Of a stretch of DNA of 64,000 bases, positions 1-8,565 are shown one piece after another. A model generated the notes under the pieces. The model was not told the DNA's origin, ran no database searches, and saw nothing but the letters and a program-made list of their open reading frames with translations. The stretch's first letter is position 1. Every line of letters begins with the position of its first letter. The stretch lies in NCBI RefSeq assembly GCF_040222385.1, contig NZ_JAVKDF010000067.1:1-64000 (forward strand), written 5' to 3'. This DNA comes from Imperialibacter sp040222385. Its GTDB lineage: Bacteria > Bacteroidota > Bacteroidia > Cytophagales > Cyclobacteriaceae. Made by a program: the position numbers and the translations under genes.

Positions 1-191
1 TTACTTGCACGGTCTCACCGCTAAGACTTGAAGTTTCATTTCATGCCACAAATGGCTGCTAATCTGACAAGGACAGACCTTACCCCCGAAACCTTGAAAT
101 ACTGCTGATTTTACGCTCAGAAAGAAGCAATCGAACTTAACAACTGTGCAAGCACAATTGTCTTTATTTCGTATTTAAGTTAATCCCATTT
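1..191. other. Intergenic, nothing recognised
   Basis: No reading frame, RNA gene or clear repeat was seen here. It lies downstream of the tyrosine recombinase gene. If the recombinase belongs to an integrated element, an attachment site could be in this stretch, but no half-site could be identified without a second copy to compare. Confidence 0.4.
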
Positions 192-1109
192 TTATAACGA
201 ATCAAGCGGGCTACTGATGTTCGTCAGGTTGGTGTTGCATACGTGGGTGTAAATCTCGGTAGTTTTGCTGCTGCCGTGCCCAAGTAGCTGCTGAATATAC
301 CTGAGGTTGGTGCCATTTTCCAGCAGGTGAGTGGCAAATGAATGCCTCAGTGTGTGTACTGTTCCGGGCGCTGTTACGCCCGCCTTCTTTTTGGCCCGGT
401 GAAACACATTCCTGATGCTGGTCACTGAGTATTTCGCATGAGCAGGCCCTTCAAAAAGGTATTGCTTTGGCCTTTCTTTCCGGTAGTAGTTGCGTAGCAA
501 GTCCAGCATTTTAGGCGAAAGCACGCTGAGCCTGTCCTTCTTGCCTTTGGCTCCCCTTATCCAGATCCGCATATTATCCGAATCAATGTCTTTGATTTCT
601 ATATCTATCGCTTCAGAAATTCTCAGTCCAGCCGAGTAAATAAGAGTCAGGATTGCTTCATGCTTGATATTGTGGCAATTACTCAAAATAGCTGCCACTT
701 CTTTTTTGCTGAATACAGTCGGTAGCTTCTGCTCTTTCAGGGGGCGCTCAAGGTCATAATACCCGGCGGGCATGCCCATCACTTTTTCAAAGTAAAACTT
801 GATCGCATTGATGCTTTGGTTCTGATAAGAAGAGGATACATTTCTTTCTTTTACCAGCATTGCCTGATAGGCAAGTATGTCTTCCTTCCTTAGCTGCCTG
901 ATCGGCATCGGGTACATGGCTTTTAAAAACTCCCGAAACATATAAAAATACGTGCTCAGCGTCGATGCACTGTACCGGCGTATGACCAGCTTTTGTCTGA
1001 ACAGGGCTAACGCCTCCTGGTATTCCTTTACCACCGGATCGGCCAGCCGGGCAGGTGGCGTGCTGCCGTGGGCTGCCGGATTGTAAACGATAGTTTGTTC
1101 AGTTTTCAT
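192..1109 (-). CDS. Tyrosine recombinase/integrase (XerC/D-like)
   Basis: A site-specific DNA recombinase of the phage integrase/XerCD family, about 305 residues. It has an N-terminal SAM-like core-binding domain (about residues 25-115) and a C-terminal catalytic domain. The visible catalytic set is Arg163 (SAGLRISEA), Lys188 (GAKGKKDR), His252 and Arg255 (HTLRHSFATH), His278 (LLGHGS) and Tyr287 (EIYTHV), so the enzyme looks active. I chose the ATG at 1109 because the in-frame ATG at 1157 lies inside a tandem repeat and adds a 16-residue extension without family resemblance. It is divergent from the zinc-ribbon gene at 1195. True XerC/XerD are near 300 residues too, so a housekeeping role cannot be excluded, but the setting suggests a mobile-element integrase. 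Confidence 0.93.
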   Translation of the reverse strand: MKTEQTIVYNPAAHGSTPPARLADPVVKEYQEALALFRQKLVIRRYSASTLSTYFYMFREFLKAMYPMPIRQLRKEDILAYQAMLVKERNVSSSYQNQSINAIKFYFEKVMGMPAGYYDLERPLKEQKLPTVFSKKEVAAILSNCHNIKHEAILTLIYSAGLRISEAIDIEIKDIDSDNMRIWIRGAKGKKDRLSVLSPKMLDLLRNYYRKERPKQYLFEGPAHAKYSVTSIRNVFHRAKKKAGVTAPGTVHTLRHSFATHLLENGTNLRYIQQLLGHGSSKTTEIYTHVCNTNLTNISSPLDSL

Positions 1110-1145
1110 AGACCTAAATAGAGAGAATATTTCTACCTTAAGTAT

Positions 1146-1185
1146 GTTTGTAAGCATTTATATACGTTTATAAGTATTTATAAAA
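1146..1185. repeat. Two tandem 20-bp AT-rich repeats between divergent genes
   Basis: Two adjacent 20-bp units (1146-1165 and 1166-1185) share the pattern GTTTRTAAGYATTTATAWAM. They fill the gap between the recombinase start at 1109 and the zinc-ribbon gene start at 1195. The second unit with the following bases also forms a small dyad (ATAAGT...ACTTAT). The position fits an operator for one or both genes or recombinase binding sites; function is inferred from position only. Confidence 0.6.
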
Positions 1186-1194
1186 ACACTTATT

Positions 1195-1608
1195 ATGTTA
1201 AGTAATAACTGTCAGCACTGTGGAGAAGCACTGGTAGGCAGGTGGGACAAACGATTTTGCGATGCCCAGTGCCGAAATGCCTACCACAACCGTCATAAAG
1301 GAGCCCTGGAGAAAAACATTCAGGTAGCCAATAAGCTTATCCGCCGGAATAGAAAAATTCTTTATACGTTGTGCCCAACCGGCAAGGCCACCGTGAGAAA
1401 AGACATTCTTGACCAGCTGAAATTCGATTTCAAACTTTTCACCACCATTTACCCTACCCAATCGGGCACTTATTACTTTTCATACGACTATGGGTTTATG
1501 CCCATTATTGAGCGTGGGACTATCCAAAAAGTGTTGATCATCCAATGGCAGGAGTACATGACGACGAAACCATTCGACCCATGGAGCCGTGTAGGGGCCA
1601 GTGCATAA
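1195..1608 (+). CDS. Small zinc-ribbon protein of unknown function
   Basis: A 137-residue protein whose N-terminus carries a likely zinc ribbon: Cys6 and Cys9 (CQHC), then Cys22 and Cys26 (FCDAQC), followed by RNAYHNR, a motif seen in several short Bacteroidota zinc-ribbon proteins. The remaining 100 residues have no recognised domain; the C-terminal half is rich in aromatic residues (TYYFSYDYGF). It starts just after the 20-bp tandem repeats and is divergent from the recombinase. It may bind nucleic acid, but this is only an inference from the ribbon. It converges on the HU-like gene ending at 1701. Confidence 0.75.
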   Translation: MLSNNCQHCGEALVGRWDKRFCDAQCRNAYHNRHKGALEKNIQVANKLIRRNRKILYTLCPTGKATVRKDILDQLKFDFKLFTTIYPTQSGTYYFSYDYGFMPIIERGTIQKVLIIQWQEYMTTKPFDPWSRVGASA

Positions 1609-1700
1609 CCCTTGGTCTTCAGGCGGTGGTCAGCACCAGCCTTCTGGTAAAGACCTGATGCACGGCCCTCTTGTGCTGGTTTTGAAATAGCCAAGCTCCC

Positions 1701-2135
1701 TCACTTCTTCTTGGCATTGGCCACCCCGGCATTTTTCAGCTCAGAGGCGGTGGCCTTTTCGAACCTAAAGTATTTAAGTGCTTGCTTCATAGTGCCGCTT
1801 AACCGAATATGCAGTGTGGGCTTTTTGATGTGGTGGCGGGTGACCTTGGTCGGGTCGTCTTCCCCGCTGCATTTGATCTCCAGCCGCACAAAACCCAACT
1901 CCCCGAGGTCAACGTGGTTGTGCGTCTCCAGCATATCCACAATCGTTCCCTGTAGGGCGATGATCACCTGCTTCACCGTTGATCGACGGACATTGTACTC
2001 TCTTTCCATATGGGTCATCACATCTTCCTCAGTGGCTTTGCGCCTGGGCAGCAACGCCGGGTAGAACCTGTACTGCCCGCCACCAGCTTTTCCGGCTTCG
2101 CCCTTAGTAGTCACGTAGTATGGTATTTTTAGCAT
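1701..2135 (-). CDS. HU-like DNA-binding protein
   Basis: A 144-residue protein of the Bacteroidota HU/IHF-like family, expected to bind and bend DNA as a dimer. It opens with the family's typical start (LKIPYYVTTKG), continues with an alpha-helical pair and the beta-arm region (LGELGFVRLEI), and ends in a basic lysine tail. It is longer than classic HU (about 90 residues), as is usual for this group. Such genes are often found in several copies in Bacteroidota genomes, commonly near mobile elements. It converges with the zinc-ribbon gene. The DNA target is unknown. Confidence 0.85.
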   Translation of the reverse strand: MLKIPYYVTTKGEAGKAGGGQYRFYPALLPRRKATEEDVMTHMEREYNVRRSTVKQVIIALQGTIVDMLETHNHVDLGELGFVRLEIKCSGEDDPTKVTRHHIKKPTLHIRLSGTMKQALKYFRFEKATASELKNAGVANAKKK

Positions 2136-2522
2136 AGCGTTTTATTTGATGGCTTCAATATACTACCCAAATGCCTGGAAAATAATAGAATTTCATCTGT
2201 ATAAAATTATTTTTCAGCGGCCAGATCGGTCCGCCGAAGCGGGAATAGCTTCTACCATTACGGAAGGGATATTTTGTCTGTCTGCCGACTTTATTCATCG
2301 TTCCACGCCGGTTCCGTTGGGTATGGCATCCCTTATGGCTATTTCATGCAAGTTAAACAGCCCATTGAAAACCCTTCCTGTATCACTTGCTGGCCATAAG
2401 CAGCCCCAGAACACATAAAGGCTTCATTGGAAAGTAAATGTGGCTACATTGAGGGTTAGATGTGGCTATATTGGAGCTTCATTAAGGCTATCCTGGAGGT
2501 GCAACATAGCTATGTGCGGAGC

Positions 2523-2583
2523 ATTTGCTGCGCAGCAAATTGGTTTTTACTGCGCTTCAGTCAGATGTTTGCTGCGCAGCAAG
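2523..2583. repeat. Two copies of a TTGCTGCGCAGCAA palindrome
   Basis: The first copy is an 18-bp perfect palindrome (ATTTGCTGCGCAGCAAAT, 2523-2540). The second (TTGCTGCGCAGCAA, 2569-2582) lies 44 bp further on. Between and after them are related TGCGCT/GCTGCGC fragments. They could be protein-binding sites or arms of a larger cruciform; no function is known. Confidence 0.7.
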
Positions 2584-2728
2584 CAGGACAAAGCTGCGCT
2601 GCAAAGAAAAGGGGGTATTTGATACAGAAAGGAACGAATGGCGAAATCTTCCTTCTTTAATATACGAAATTTCCGGTGAAAAGGTGGCTCAGCTTTTACA
2701 TATTCGCCGTAGCCCCTTAGGCGGACTC

Positions 2729-2796
2729 AATACCTGGTAAAAGTGGCAATCTGTTTAGTAAGCGTTGTTCCTACTAAGCAGATTGCCACAGGTATT
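2729..2796. repeat. Long imperfect stem-loop, possible terminator for the M1 peptidase gene
   Basis: The arms 2743-2760 and 2772-2789 pair over 18 positions with one G-T pair around an 11-nt loop, and a second 7-bp block (AATACCT at 2729-2735, AGGTATT at 2790-2796) extends the stem across a 7-nt bulge. On the minus strand the hairpin is followed by TTTT, so it could end transcription of the peptidase gene 80 bp upstream. The stem is longer than a usual terminator, so a repeat element is an alternative. Confidence 0.55.
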
Positions 2797-2868
2797 TAAT
2801 CAGTTTGAAAATTCGGGAATTTCAGCAACGCCTTCTATAGAACACTGATTACCGGCCACTCGATTGTC

Positions 2869-4755
2869 CTACTTATTAACCTTCTCCCCTTCTGCCTCCA
2901 CAGCCGAGCGCCAGGGGTAGCTCTGATTCGTTCGGTCAGTGTCGGCCATGCGCTGCGTTGGATCTATCTCCATGTACCTGATGTCCTTCGGCTTCTTTGG
3001 AATGCTGAAGGTATAGTACGGATGGGTCCAGGGCCAGTCGGTAAGGATGGTGCGTGGAATGCTCGGGTCATCATGCTCCTTCACACCCCTCATCAAATCC
3101 AACGGAATATAAAACAGCTCCTTGCTGCCATCGGCATACTCCACATACAGCTCTATTGGCATCGGCATTTTTTCAATCCTCTCCAGGGTAACGTTTGTTT
3201 GCTCTCCCTGCTCCTCCACCGACTTAATGCCATAGTCAATGGTCTTGGTGGAATTCACGAAGTACTCATAATACCAATCCAGCTCCAGGCCGGAGTTTTT
3301 TTCCTGAATCCGAACATAGTCATTCATATTGGGGTGCTTCATCTTCCAGGTGTCAAAATACCTGCGCAGGCCCCGCATAAACGTTTCGTGACCAATCACA
3401 TAGCTCAACTGATGCTGCGAAACAGCCCCCTTCGAGTAAGCCGCAGAACCATAAGCCCTGTTGGTATTGTAATGGTCAGAATGTGTCGACATAGGCTCCT
3501 CCAGGCCGCTTTGTGCCAGTGAGAAGTAAGAACGATACGAGCCCTCCAGCGGATTGATGTAATTGCCACCGTTTGGCCCGTCGAAAAGATAGTGCATAGT
3601 GATCTGCGTGGCGTAGTCGGTAAAGCCTTCATCCATCCATGGGTACAGCGACTCATTGGTACCCAACACGCCCTGGTACCAGCTGTGCAGGGCTTCATGC
3701 ACGGTCACGCCCACAAGACTGCGAACTGATCTGTGCCCTGTAATCAACGTTGACATTGGGTACTCCATGCCGCCGTCACCTCCCTGCACCACAGCAAATT
3801 TATCATAGGGATATTTGCCAAAGTTCTTGTTCAGAAAGTCGAATGCCTTTGCAGCAATGCCTTGTAATTCTTTCCAGTTTTCAACGAGCGTATCGCCCTG
3901 ATAAAAGAAATGCAAGGCTGGCCCACCAGGCACCTGAGCCACATCATGCAGATAGTCAGGGTCGGCAGCCCACATAAAGTCATGAACGTTCTGTGCTTTG
4001 AACTGCCAGGTCAGCTTGTTGCCCTTCGGTCTTTTGATCGCAGTGCCAGGTTTTGGATAGCCCTTACCTATTTGCTCAGGGTTCTGCAGGTAGCCAGAAC
4101 CGCCAATCATGTAGGCGGAATCAATCGTGATGTTTACATTAAAATCGCCCCATGGAGCGTAAAACTCTCTGCCTACGTACGGATCGGCATGCCAGCCCTC
4201 GTAGTCATATTCGGCCATCTTAGGGTACCATTGAGCCATCGAGTATTCCACGCCTTCCCTGTTATTCCAGCCACTTCTGCGGATCTGCAAAGGCACCTGC
4301 CCGTCAAACTCCATATCAAAAGTCACCTTGCTTTTTGGAAGAATGGGTTTGGCAAGGTTCACTTCCAGCACAGTGCCTTCTACAGCATACGAAAGCACTT
4401 TGCCATCCTGCTTCAGGCTGTTGATCTTCTGATAGCCAATCTGATCATCTTTCAAATGGTAAATTCTATCCATTACCCGCCTGTCCGGGTCGGCGATTGT
4501 GCGGGAGCGAACGTCCATCGAACTTCCCGGCTGAAAAGCATTGAAGTAAAGGTGATAAAAGACTTTCGTGAGGGTGTCAGGAGAGTTGTTGTAATAAACG
4601 AGCTTTTGCTTACCCTTGAACTGATGGGCAGATACATCCATGTCAATGTCCATGGTGTACTCTACACGCTGCTGCCACCTGTCTGGTTGAGCAAATACTG
4701 CCGTTGTTAAAAGGGTAAAAAGCAGTGCTAAATTTAAGTTTGTAGGTCGAGTCAT
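2869..4755 (-). CDS. M1-family zinc metallopeptidase, exported
   Basis: A secreted or periplasmic aminopeptidase-like enzyme of family M1, 628 residues. The start gives a signal peptide (residues 1-22, ending VFAQ). The family marks are present: GGMEYP at 328-333 in the place of the exopeptidase GxMEN motif, the zinc motif HEALH at 353-357 and the third ligand Glu376 in DEGFTDY. The N-terminal beta-sandwich precedes the catalytic domain, and a C-terminal region follows that is shorter than the helical domain of PepN. The substrate is unknown; a role in peptide scavenging is likely. It stands alone, divergent from the AlkD-like gene. Confidence 0.93.
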   Translation of the reverse strand: MTRPTNLNLALLFTLLTTAVFAQPDRWQQRVEYTMDIDMDVSAHQFKGKQKLVYYNNSPDTLTKVFYHLYFNAFQPGSSMDVRSRTIADPDRRVMDRIYHLKDDQIGYQKINSLKQDGKVLSYAVEGTVLEVNLAKPILPKSKVTFDMEFDGQVPLQIRRSGWNNREGVEYSMAQWYPKMAEYDYEGWHADPYVGREFYAPWGDFNVNITIDSAYMIGGSGYLQNPEQIGKGYPKPGTAIKRPKGNKLTWQFKAQNVHDFMWAADPDYLHDVAQVPGGPALHFFYQGDTLVENWKELQGIAAKAFDFLNKNFGKYPYDKFAVVQGGDGGMEYPMSTLITGHRSVRSLVGVTVHEALHSWYQGVLGTNESLYPWMDEGFTDYATQITMHYLFDGPNGGNYINPLEGSYRSYFSLAQSGLEEPMSTHSDHYNTNRAYGSAAYSKGAVSQHQLSYVIGHETFMRGLRRYFDTWKMKHPNMNDYVRIQEKNSGLELDWYYEYFVNSTKTIDYGIKSVEEQGEQTNVTLERIEKMPMPIELYVEYADGSKELFYIPLDLMRGVKEHDDPSIPRTILTDWPWTHPYYTFSIPKKPKDIRYMEIDPTQRMADTDRTNQSYPWRSAVEAEGEKVNK

Positions 4756-4818
4756 TGGTTTGATAAAAGGTTATTTTGCCAAAGTAGTAAGTTTAACCAG
4801 AAACAGTAACATCAATTT

Positions 4819-5484
4819 ATGGAGACGGTAGAAAGTGTTATTAGTGGTTTGAAATATCTGGCAAACGAGGGGATAAAGAAAGGTGTTGAGCGGTTTGGCA
4901 TCCCATCCGAAAAAGCGCTGGGCATCAAAACACCTGAGCTCCGCAAAATAGCCAAAACCATCAAAAAGAACCACAGCCTTGCCATGCAGCTTTGGCAAAC
5001 CGACATTCATGAAGCAAAAGTGCTGGCCAGCATGGTTGGCGACCCGAAACAAATGACTACGGAACAAATGGATGCATGGGTGGCAGACATGTATTCCTGG
5101 GATCTGTGCGACCAGTGCTGCGGCAACCTATTCGTATATACTCCTTTCTGGAAGAGCAAAGTGAACGAATGGATTCCCTCCGAGCATGAATTTACCCGAA
5201 GGGCAGGCATTGTGCTAATAGCCGAAGCCACCATGCACCAAAAGAACAACGTAACCGACGACGAGCTGCGCTTGATGCTCCAAAAGGCAGCTGCGGTAGC
5301 CAACGACCCCCGGAATTTCATAAAAAAAGCAATAAGCTGGGCAATGAGGCAGGTGGGGAAGAAAAGGCCTTACCTAACTGCCGAGGTGATTGAATTGGCA
5401 AGGAAGCTCCAGGCCACAGATGACAAGACCAGCAAGTGGATTGCCAGTGATGTGATTCGGGAGTTGGAAAAGAGGCGACCTTGA
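4819..5484 (+). CDS. DNA alkylation repair protein, AlkD-like
   Basis: A 221-residue alpha-helical HEAT-like repeat protein of the AlkD family. AlkD glycosylases excise bulky or cationic alkylated purines without flipping the base. The sequence shows the family's repeated helices, including GIPSEKALGIKTPELRKIAK near the start, the MYSWDLCDQCC segment around residue 95, a conserved KKAISWAMRQVGK segment near 170, and the C-terminal SKWIASDVIREL. The catalytic function is assigned from the family; several AlkD-like proteins lack proven glycosylase activity. It is monocistronic, divergent from the M1 peptidase gene with a 63-bp gap. Confidence 0.88.
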   Translation: METVESVISGLKYLANEGIKKGVERFGIPSEKALGIKTPELRKIAKTIKKNHSLAMQLWQTDIHEAKVLASMVGDPKQMTTEQMDAWVADMYSWDLCDQCCGNLFVYTPFWKSKVNEWIPSEHEFTRRAGIVLIAEATMHQKNNVTDDELRLMLQKAAAVANDPRNFIKKAISWAMRQVGKKRPYLTAEVIELARKLQATDDKTSKWIASDVIRELEKRRP

Positions 5485-5574
5485 ATGATCCGTCTGGCAA
5501 AAAATAAGCTCATTGGTGTGTTATGAAAGGCCAGTTTGAAACAAATGGCAAAAAAAAAGTTATTTTTATACTGA

Positions 5575-5949
5575 GTGGATAATGAAAGACTAAACATGCG
5601 AGTCAATCAAATAGAAGAACAGTTGAGTAACACCTTGAAAGCCATTGATAAGCTTACCGCTGATATTGACGCATTGAAAGACTACGCCGTTGAAAATAAA
5701 AAGGTGGTAAATGGAATCTTCAAAAAGCTCGACGATCGGGGCGAAAGAATGGACAAGGTGCTTTTAAGAATGGAAAAAGAGGAAAAGAACAGGAAGTCCG
5801 AGTTGGAAAACGAGCGAAAGCAAAGACAAGCTGAATTGGATGCTCAAAACGAGCGTTTCATGAATGCTTTGAACGAGGATAGAAAATTAAGAATGGAAGA
5901 ACTGGCCATCATGAATCGGCGGCTTGAGTTCCTTGAAAGCAAAGCATGA
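5575..5949 (+). CDS. Short coiled-coil protein of unknown function
   Basis: A 124-residue, highly charged protein predicted to be almost fully coiled coil. Heptad-like spacing begins at IEEQLSNTLKAIDKL, and the middle is a repetitive run of Glu, Lys and Arg (about residues 60-110). There is no signal peptide, cysteine or known domain. The reading frame starts with GTG at 5575; an ATG at 5596 would give 117 residues and is an equal alternative because no ribosome-binding site decides it. The stop lies 9 bp from the converging TlpA-like gene. A structural or scaffold role is only a guess. Confidence 0.65.
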   Translation: MDNERLNMRVNQIEEQLSNTLKAIDKLTADIDALKDYAVENKKVVNGIFKKLDDRGERMDKVLLRMEKEEKNRKSELENERKQRQAELDAQNERFMNALNEDRKLRMEELAIMNRRLEFLESKA

Positions 5950-5958
5950 ACTTCGCAA

Positions 5959-7068
5959 TCACCCAAAAATCTCCTCAAGCTTCCGCTCCAGCGACTCCCC
6001 TCTTAAGTTTTTGGCAATGATCGTTCCGTCAGGGCCAATCAAATAAGTAGCAGGAATAGCATTGATTTGATAGGTGGCAGCGGCTTCCGAATTAAAGTAG
6101 TTCAGGTCAGATACGTGCTTCCAGGTGAGGCCATCGTCTTCAATTGCCTTTAGCCACGCATCCTTCCTTCTGTCCAGTGAAACGCCCAGTATTTCGAAGC
6201 CCTTGTCCTTGTACCTGTTATAAGAAGCCACCACATTAGGGTTTTCCTGGCGGCAGGGCTTGCACCAGGCAGCCCAAAAATCTACCAGCACGTATTTTCC
6301 TCTTAGCGATGACAACGCAATTGATTCGCCATCTGGATTTGGCAGGTTAATTTCCGGAGCCATTGCCCCCACGGCCAACGCCCTCATATTATCCACCCTG
6401 GTCACCAGCTCTTTGGTAAAACGGGAATCGGGCAGCCCATTCTGAAACCTGGTGGCCAGGCTATCGAAAAAAGGAAACTGCGCCTCGGCGTCCATGTAAT
6501 TCAAGGCAAATATGGCCGACACCGAGTTATCCATCGACCAGATTAGCTTTTTCATGTTTTTACTAAAGCTGGCTTCGATGTCAATATACTGCTCCCGTAT
6601 TTTATTAGCCGTCTCAATATCACCCGACATCATGGCCTGGCTGTAATCATTGTTAATCATCTGCACATCCGACTGAAACTTGGCATTCAGCTTACCGGCA
6701 GCTTCAAAGTATTCCGTGTCCTTTGAGCCAGTCACAGTGAATGGAGCTTGAGGGGAATAAGCTTCCACCTCTATATAAACATCGCTTTTGTCCAGCACCA
6801 AAGGAACTACCTGCTTGCCATAGAAGTTGATGCGGAGGAAGGAAGGTTCAGTGATTTGAACGTAGGTCTCAAATGTGCTGTCGGCTGCCAATGTGAGCGT
6901 ATCGATAGGGTCAATTCCCTCGAGACCCAGCATTTCTAGCTGAATGATGCCTGTTTCTTGTGGGAATTTTACTTTTCCAGCAATCTTCAACCCATCCTGA
7001 CTTGTGCCCTCAGAACACGAGGTAATAAGTAAAACTCCTGCTAATACTACGACAAGATACTTTATCAT
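5959..7068 (-). CDS. TlpA-like thioredoxin-fold lipoprotein (DUF4369 plus AhpC/TSA)
   Basis: An exported thiol-disulfide oxidoreductase of the TlpA/ResA type, 369 residues. The chosen ATG at 7068 gives a lipoprotein signal peptide with cleavage before the Cys of LLITSC; an upstream in-frame ATG at 7113 would place 15 charged residues in front and overlap gatB. After an N-terminal DUF4369-like beta domain (about residues 25-115) and a helical linker, the C-terminal domain (about 235-369) holds the redox motif WCKPC within DFWAAWCKPCRQ and the cis-proline region NAIPATYLIG. It probably reduces disulfides in periplasmic proteins. It is the last gene of the alaS-gatB series. Confidence 0.9.
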   Translation of the reverse strand: MIKYLVVVLAGVLLITSCSEGTSQDGLKIAGKVKFPQETGIIQLEMLGLEGIDPIDTLTLAADSTFETYVQITEPSFLRINFYGKQVVPLVLDKSDVYIEVEAYSPQAPFTVTGSKDTEYFEAAGKLNAKFQSDVQMINNDYSQAMMSGDIETANKIREQYIDIEASFSKNMKKLIWSMDNSVSAIFALNYMDAEAQFPFFDSLATRFQNGLPDSRFTKELVTRVDNMRALAVGAMAPEINLPNPDGESIALSSLRGKYVLVDFWAAWCKPCRQENPNVVASYNRYKDKGFEILGVSLDRRKDAWLKAIEDDGLTWKHVSDLNYFNSEAAATYQINAIPATYLIGPDGTIIAKNLRGESLERKLEEIFG

Positions 7069-7096
7069 CTTTCTGTTTTTTTCTCTAACAAGACTT

Positions 7097-8560
7097 CTAA
7101 GCCAATGATTCAACCAAAAGTTGGTTAGTTAGTTTCGGATCAGCCTTTCCATTGGTTTTTTTCATCACCTCACCCATAAACATGCCAAGCAGTCCCTTTT
7201 TCCCACTTTTGTACATGGCCACTTTATCAGCATTTTGAGCGAGTACTTCATTTATCACAGGCATCAGCACATCGCTGTCCGACTCCTGCACCAGGTTCAT
7301 GTCATGCGCAATGTCGTGAGGTGCCTTGCCCGTTTTTATCACCTCCGGAAAGATATTCTGGCAGGCCACAGTGTAGCTCACCGTTCCCTTTTCCACCAGA
7401 TTGACCAGATCGGCCAGCATAGCACCTGTGAGCGAAAGCTTGCGCAGGGATGTGCCATTTTCCTTCAGGTAACTCTTAATCGGCCCCATTAGCCAGTTAC
7501 TCACTTGCTTATAGCACGTGGTATGGGCCACCGTTTCTTCAAAAAGATGAGCGAAGTCTCTCTTTTCGGTGATCACCAGTGCATCGTAAGCAGGCAAACC
7601 GTATTTTTGAGTAAAGTCGTCGTAGTATTGGCGGGGCAGCTTGGCCATCTTTTTGCGGATGTCGTCAAGCATGGTGTCGTCCACAACAAATGGCGCCAGA
7701 TCAGGCTCCGGGAAGTAGCGGTAATCGTTGAGCTCCTCTTTCATCCGCATGCCGTAGGTCTGGTTCTTCTCAGGGTCAAACAGCCTTGTTTCGGAAATGA
7801 TAGCCTTACCCTGTAGTGTCAGATTCGTCTGCCTTTCAATTTCTACCTCAATCGCCTTCTGCACATACCTGATGCTGTTGAGGTTTTTTACTTCTACTTT
7901 GTTACCCAGTGTGGTCACACCTTTTTTACGAATCGACACGTTGGCATCGCAGCGCAGTGAGCCTTCCTCCATATGACCGTCAGAAATACCCAGGAAACGC
8001 ACCATCTTCCTGATCTCAGTAAGAAAGGCACCGGCATCCTGCGATGAGGTAATCATGGGATCAGTCACTATCTCTATCAAAGGCACACCAGCCCGGTTGT
8101 AGTCCACGGCCGAAATATCCTTACCATCGACGTGCATCAATTTGCCCGCATCTTCCTCCATGTGGATCTTATGAAGCGTGATCTTTTTCGGCGTGTTGGT
8201 ATCGAAACCAATTTCTACGTAGCCTCCTTTGCAAATCGGTGTCTTGTCCTGCGTCACCTGGTATCCCTTTGGAAGGTCGGGGTAGAAGTAGTTCTTTCTG
8301 TCAAAGAAATTGTATCGCCCAATTTCACTGTGGCAGGCGAGCCCCATTTCAATGGCGTACTCCAGTGCCTTTTTATTCAGCTTAGGCATGCTGCCCGGAT
8401 GCCCCAGGCTAATCACATGGATGTGCTGATTGGGTTCTGAACCAAACTTATTGGCATCCGGTGAAAACACCTTGCTTTTAGTCTGCAGTTGCACATGCAC
8501 TTCCAGTCCAATAACGGCCTCAAAGCTATTCTTGTCCTTCAAATCACTCATTAGATGCAC
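7097..8560 (-). CDS. gatB: Aspartyl/glutamyl-tRNA amidotransferase subunit B
   Basis: The tRNA-binding and kinase-like subunit of GatCAB, which turns Glu-tRNA(Gln) or Asp-tRNA(Asn) into Gln-tRNA(Gln) or Asn-tRNA(Asn) using ammonia from GatA. The 487 residues show the N-terminal signature IGLEVHVQL, the YFYPDLPKGYQ motif, the RYFPEPDLAP motif and a C-terminal YqeY-like tail domain with GLLGMFMGEVMK. A start four codons later (MSDLKDK, 8551) is equally possible. It follows alaS by 5 bp, so the two are co-transcribed. gatA and gatC are not in the window. Confidence 0.97.
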   Translation of the reverse strand: MHLMSDLKDKNSFEAVIGLEVHVQLQTKSKVFSPDANKFGSEPNQHIHVISLGHPGSMPKLNKKALEYAIEMGLACHSEIGRYNFFDRKNYFYPDLPKGYQVTQDKTPICKGGYVEIGFDTNTPKKITLHKIHMEEDAGKLMHVDGKDISAVDYNRAGVPLIEIVTDPMITSSQDAGAFLTEIRKMVRFLGISDGHMEEGSLRCDANVSIRKKGVTTLGNKVEVKNLNSIRYVQKAIEVEIERQTNLTLQGKAIISETRLFDPEKNQTYGMRMKEELNDYRYFPEPDLAPFVVDDTMLDDIRKKMAKLPRQYYDDFTQKYGLPAYDALVITEKRDFAHLFEETVAHTTCYKQVSNWLMGPIKSYLKENGTSLRKLSLTGAMLADLVNLVEKGTVSYTVACQNIFPEVIKTGKAPHDIAHDMNLVQESDSDVLMPVINEVLAQNADKVAMYKSGKKGLLGMFMGEVMKKTNGKADPKLTNQLLVESLA

Positions 8561-8565
8561 TTCGG

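Larger units (their letters stand above)
2136..2868. other. 733-bp gene-free stretch rich in palindromes
   Basis: I see no convincing gene on either strand; the short open frames here have no family resemblance and biased composition. It contains a partial direct repeat (ATGTGGCTAYATTG near 2440 and 2460), two copies of a palindrome based on TTGCTGCGCAGCAA (2525 and 2569), and a long stem-loop (2729-2796). The picture is a decayed mobile element or a clustered set of intergenic repeats. Confidence 0.55.

Noticed and set aside
3910..4710. A 266-residue open frame on the plus strand
   Set aside because: It is antisense to the M1 peptidase gene, has no recognisable motif, and follows from the codon pattern of the real gene.
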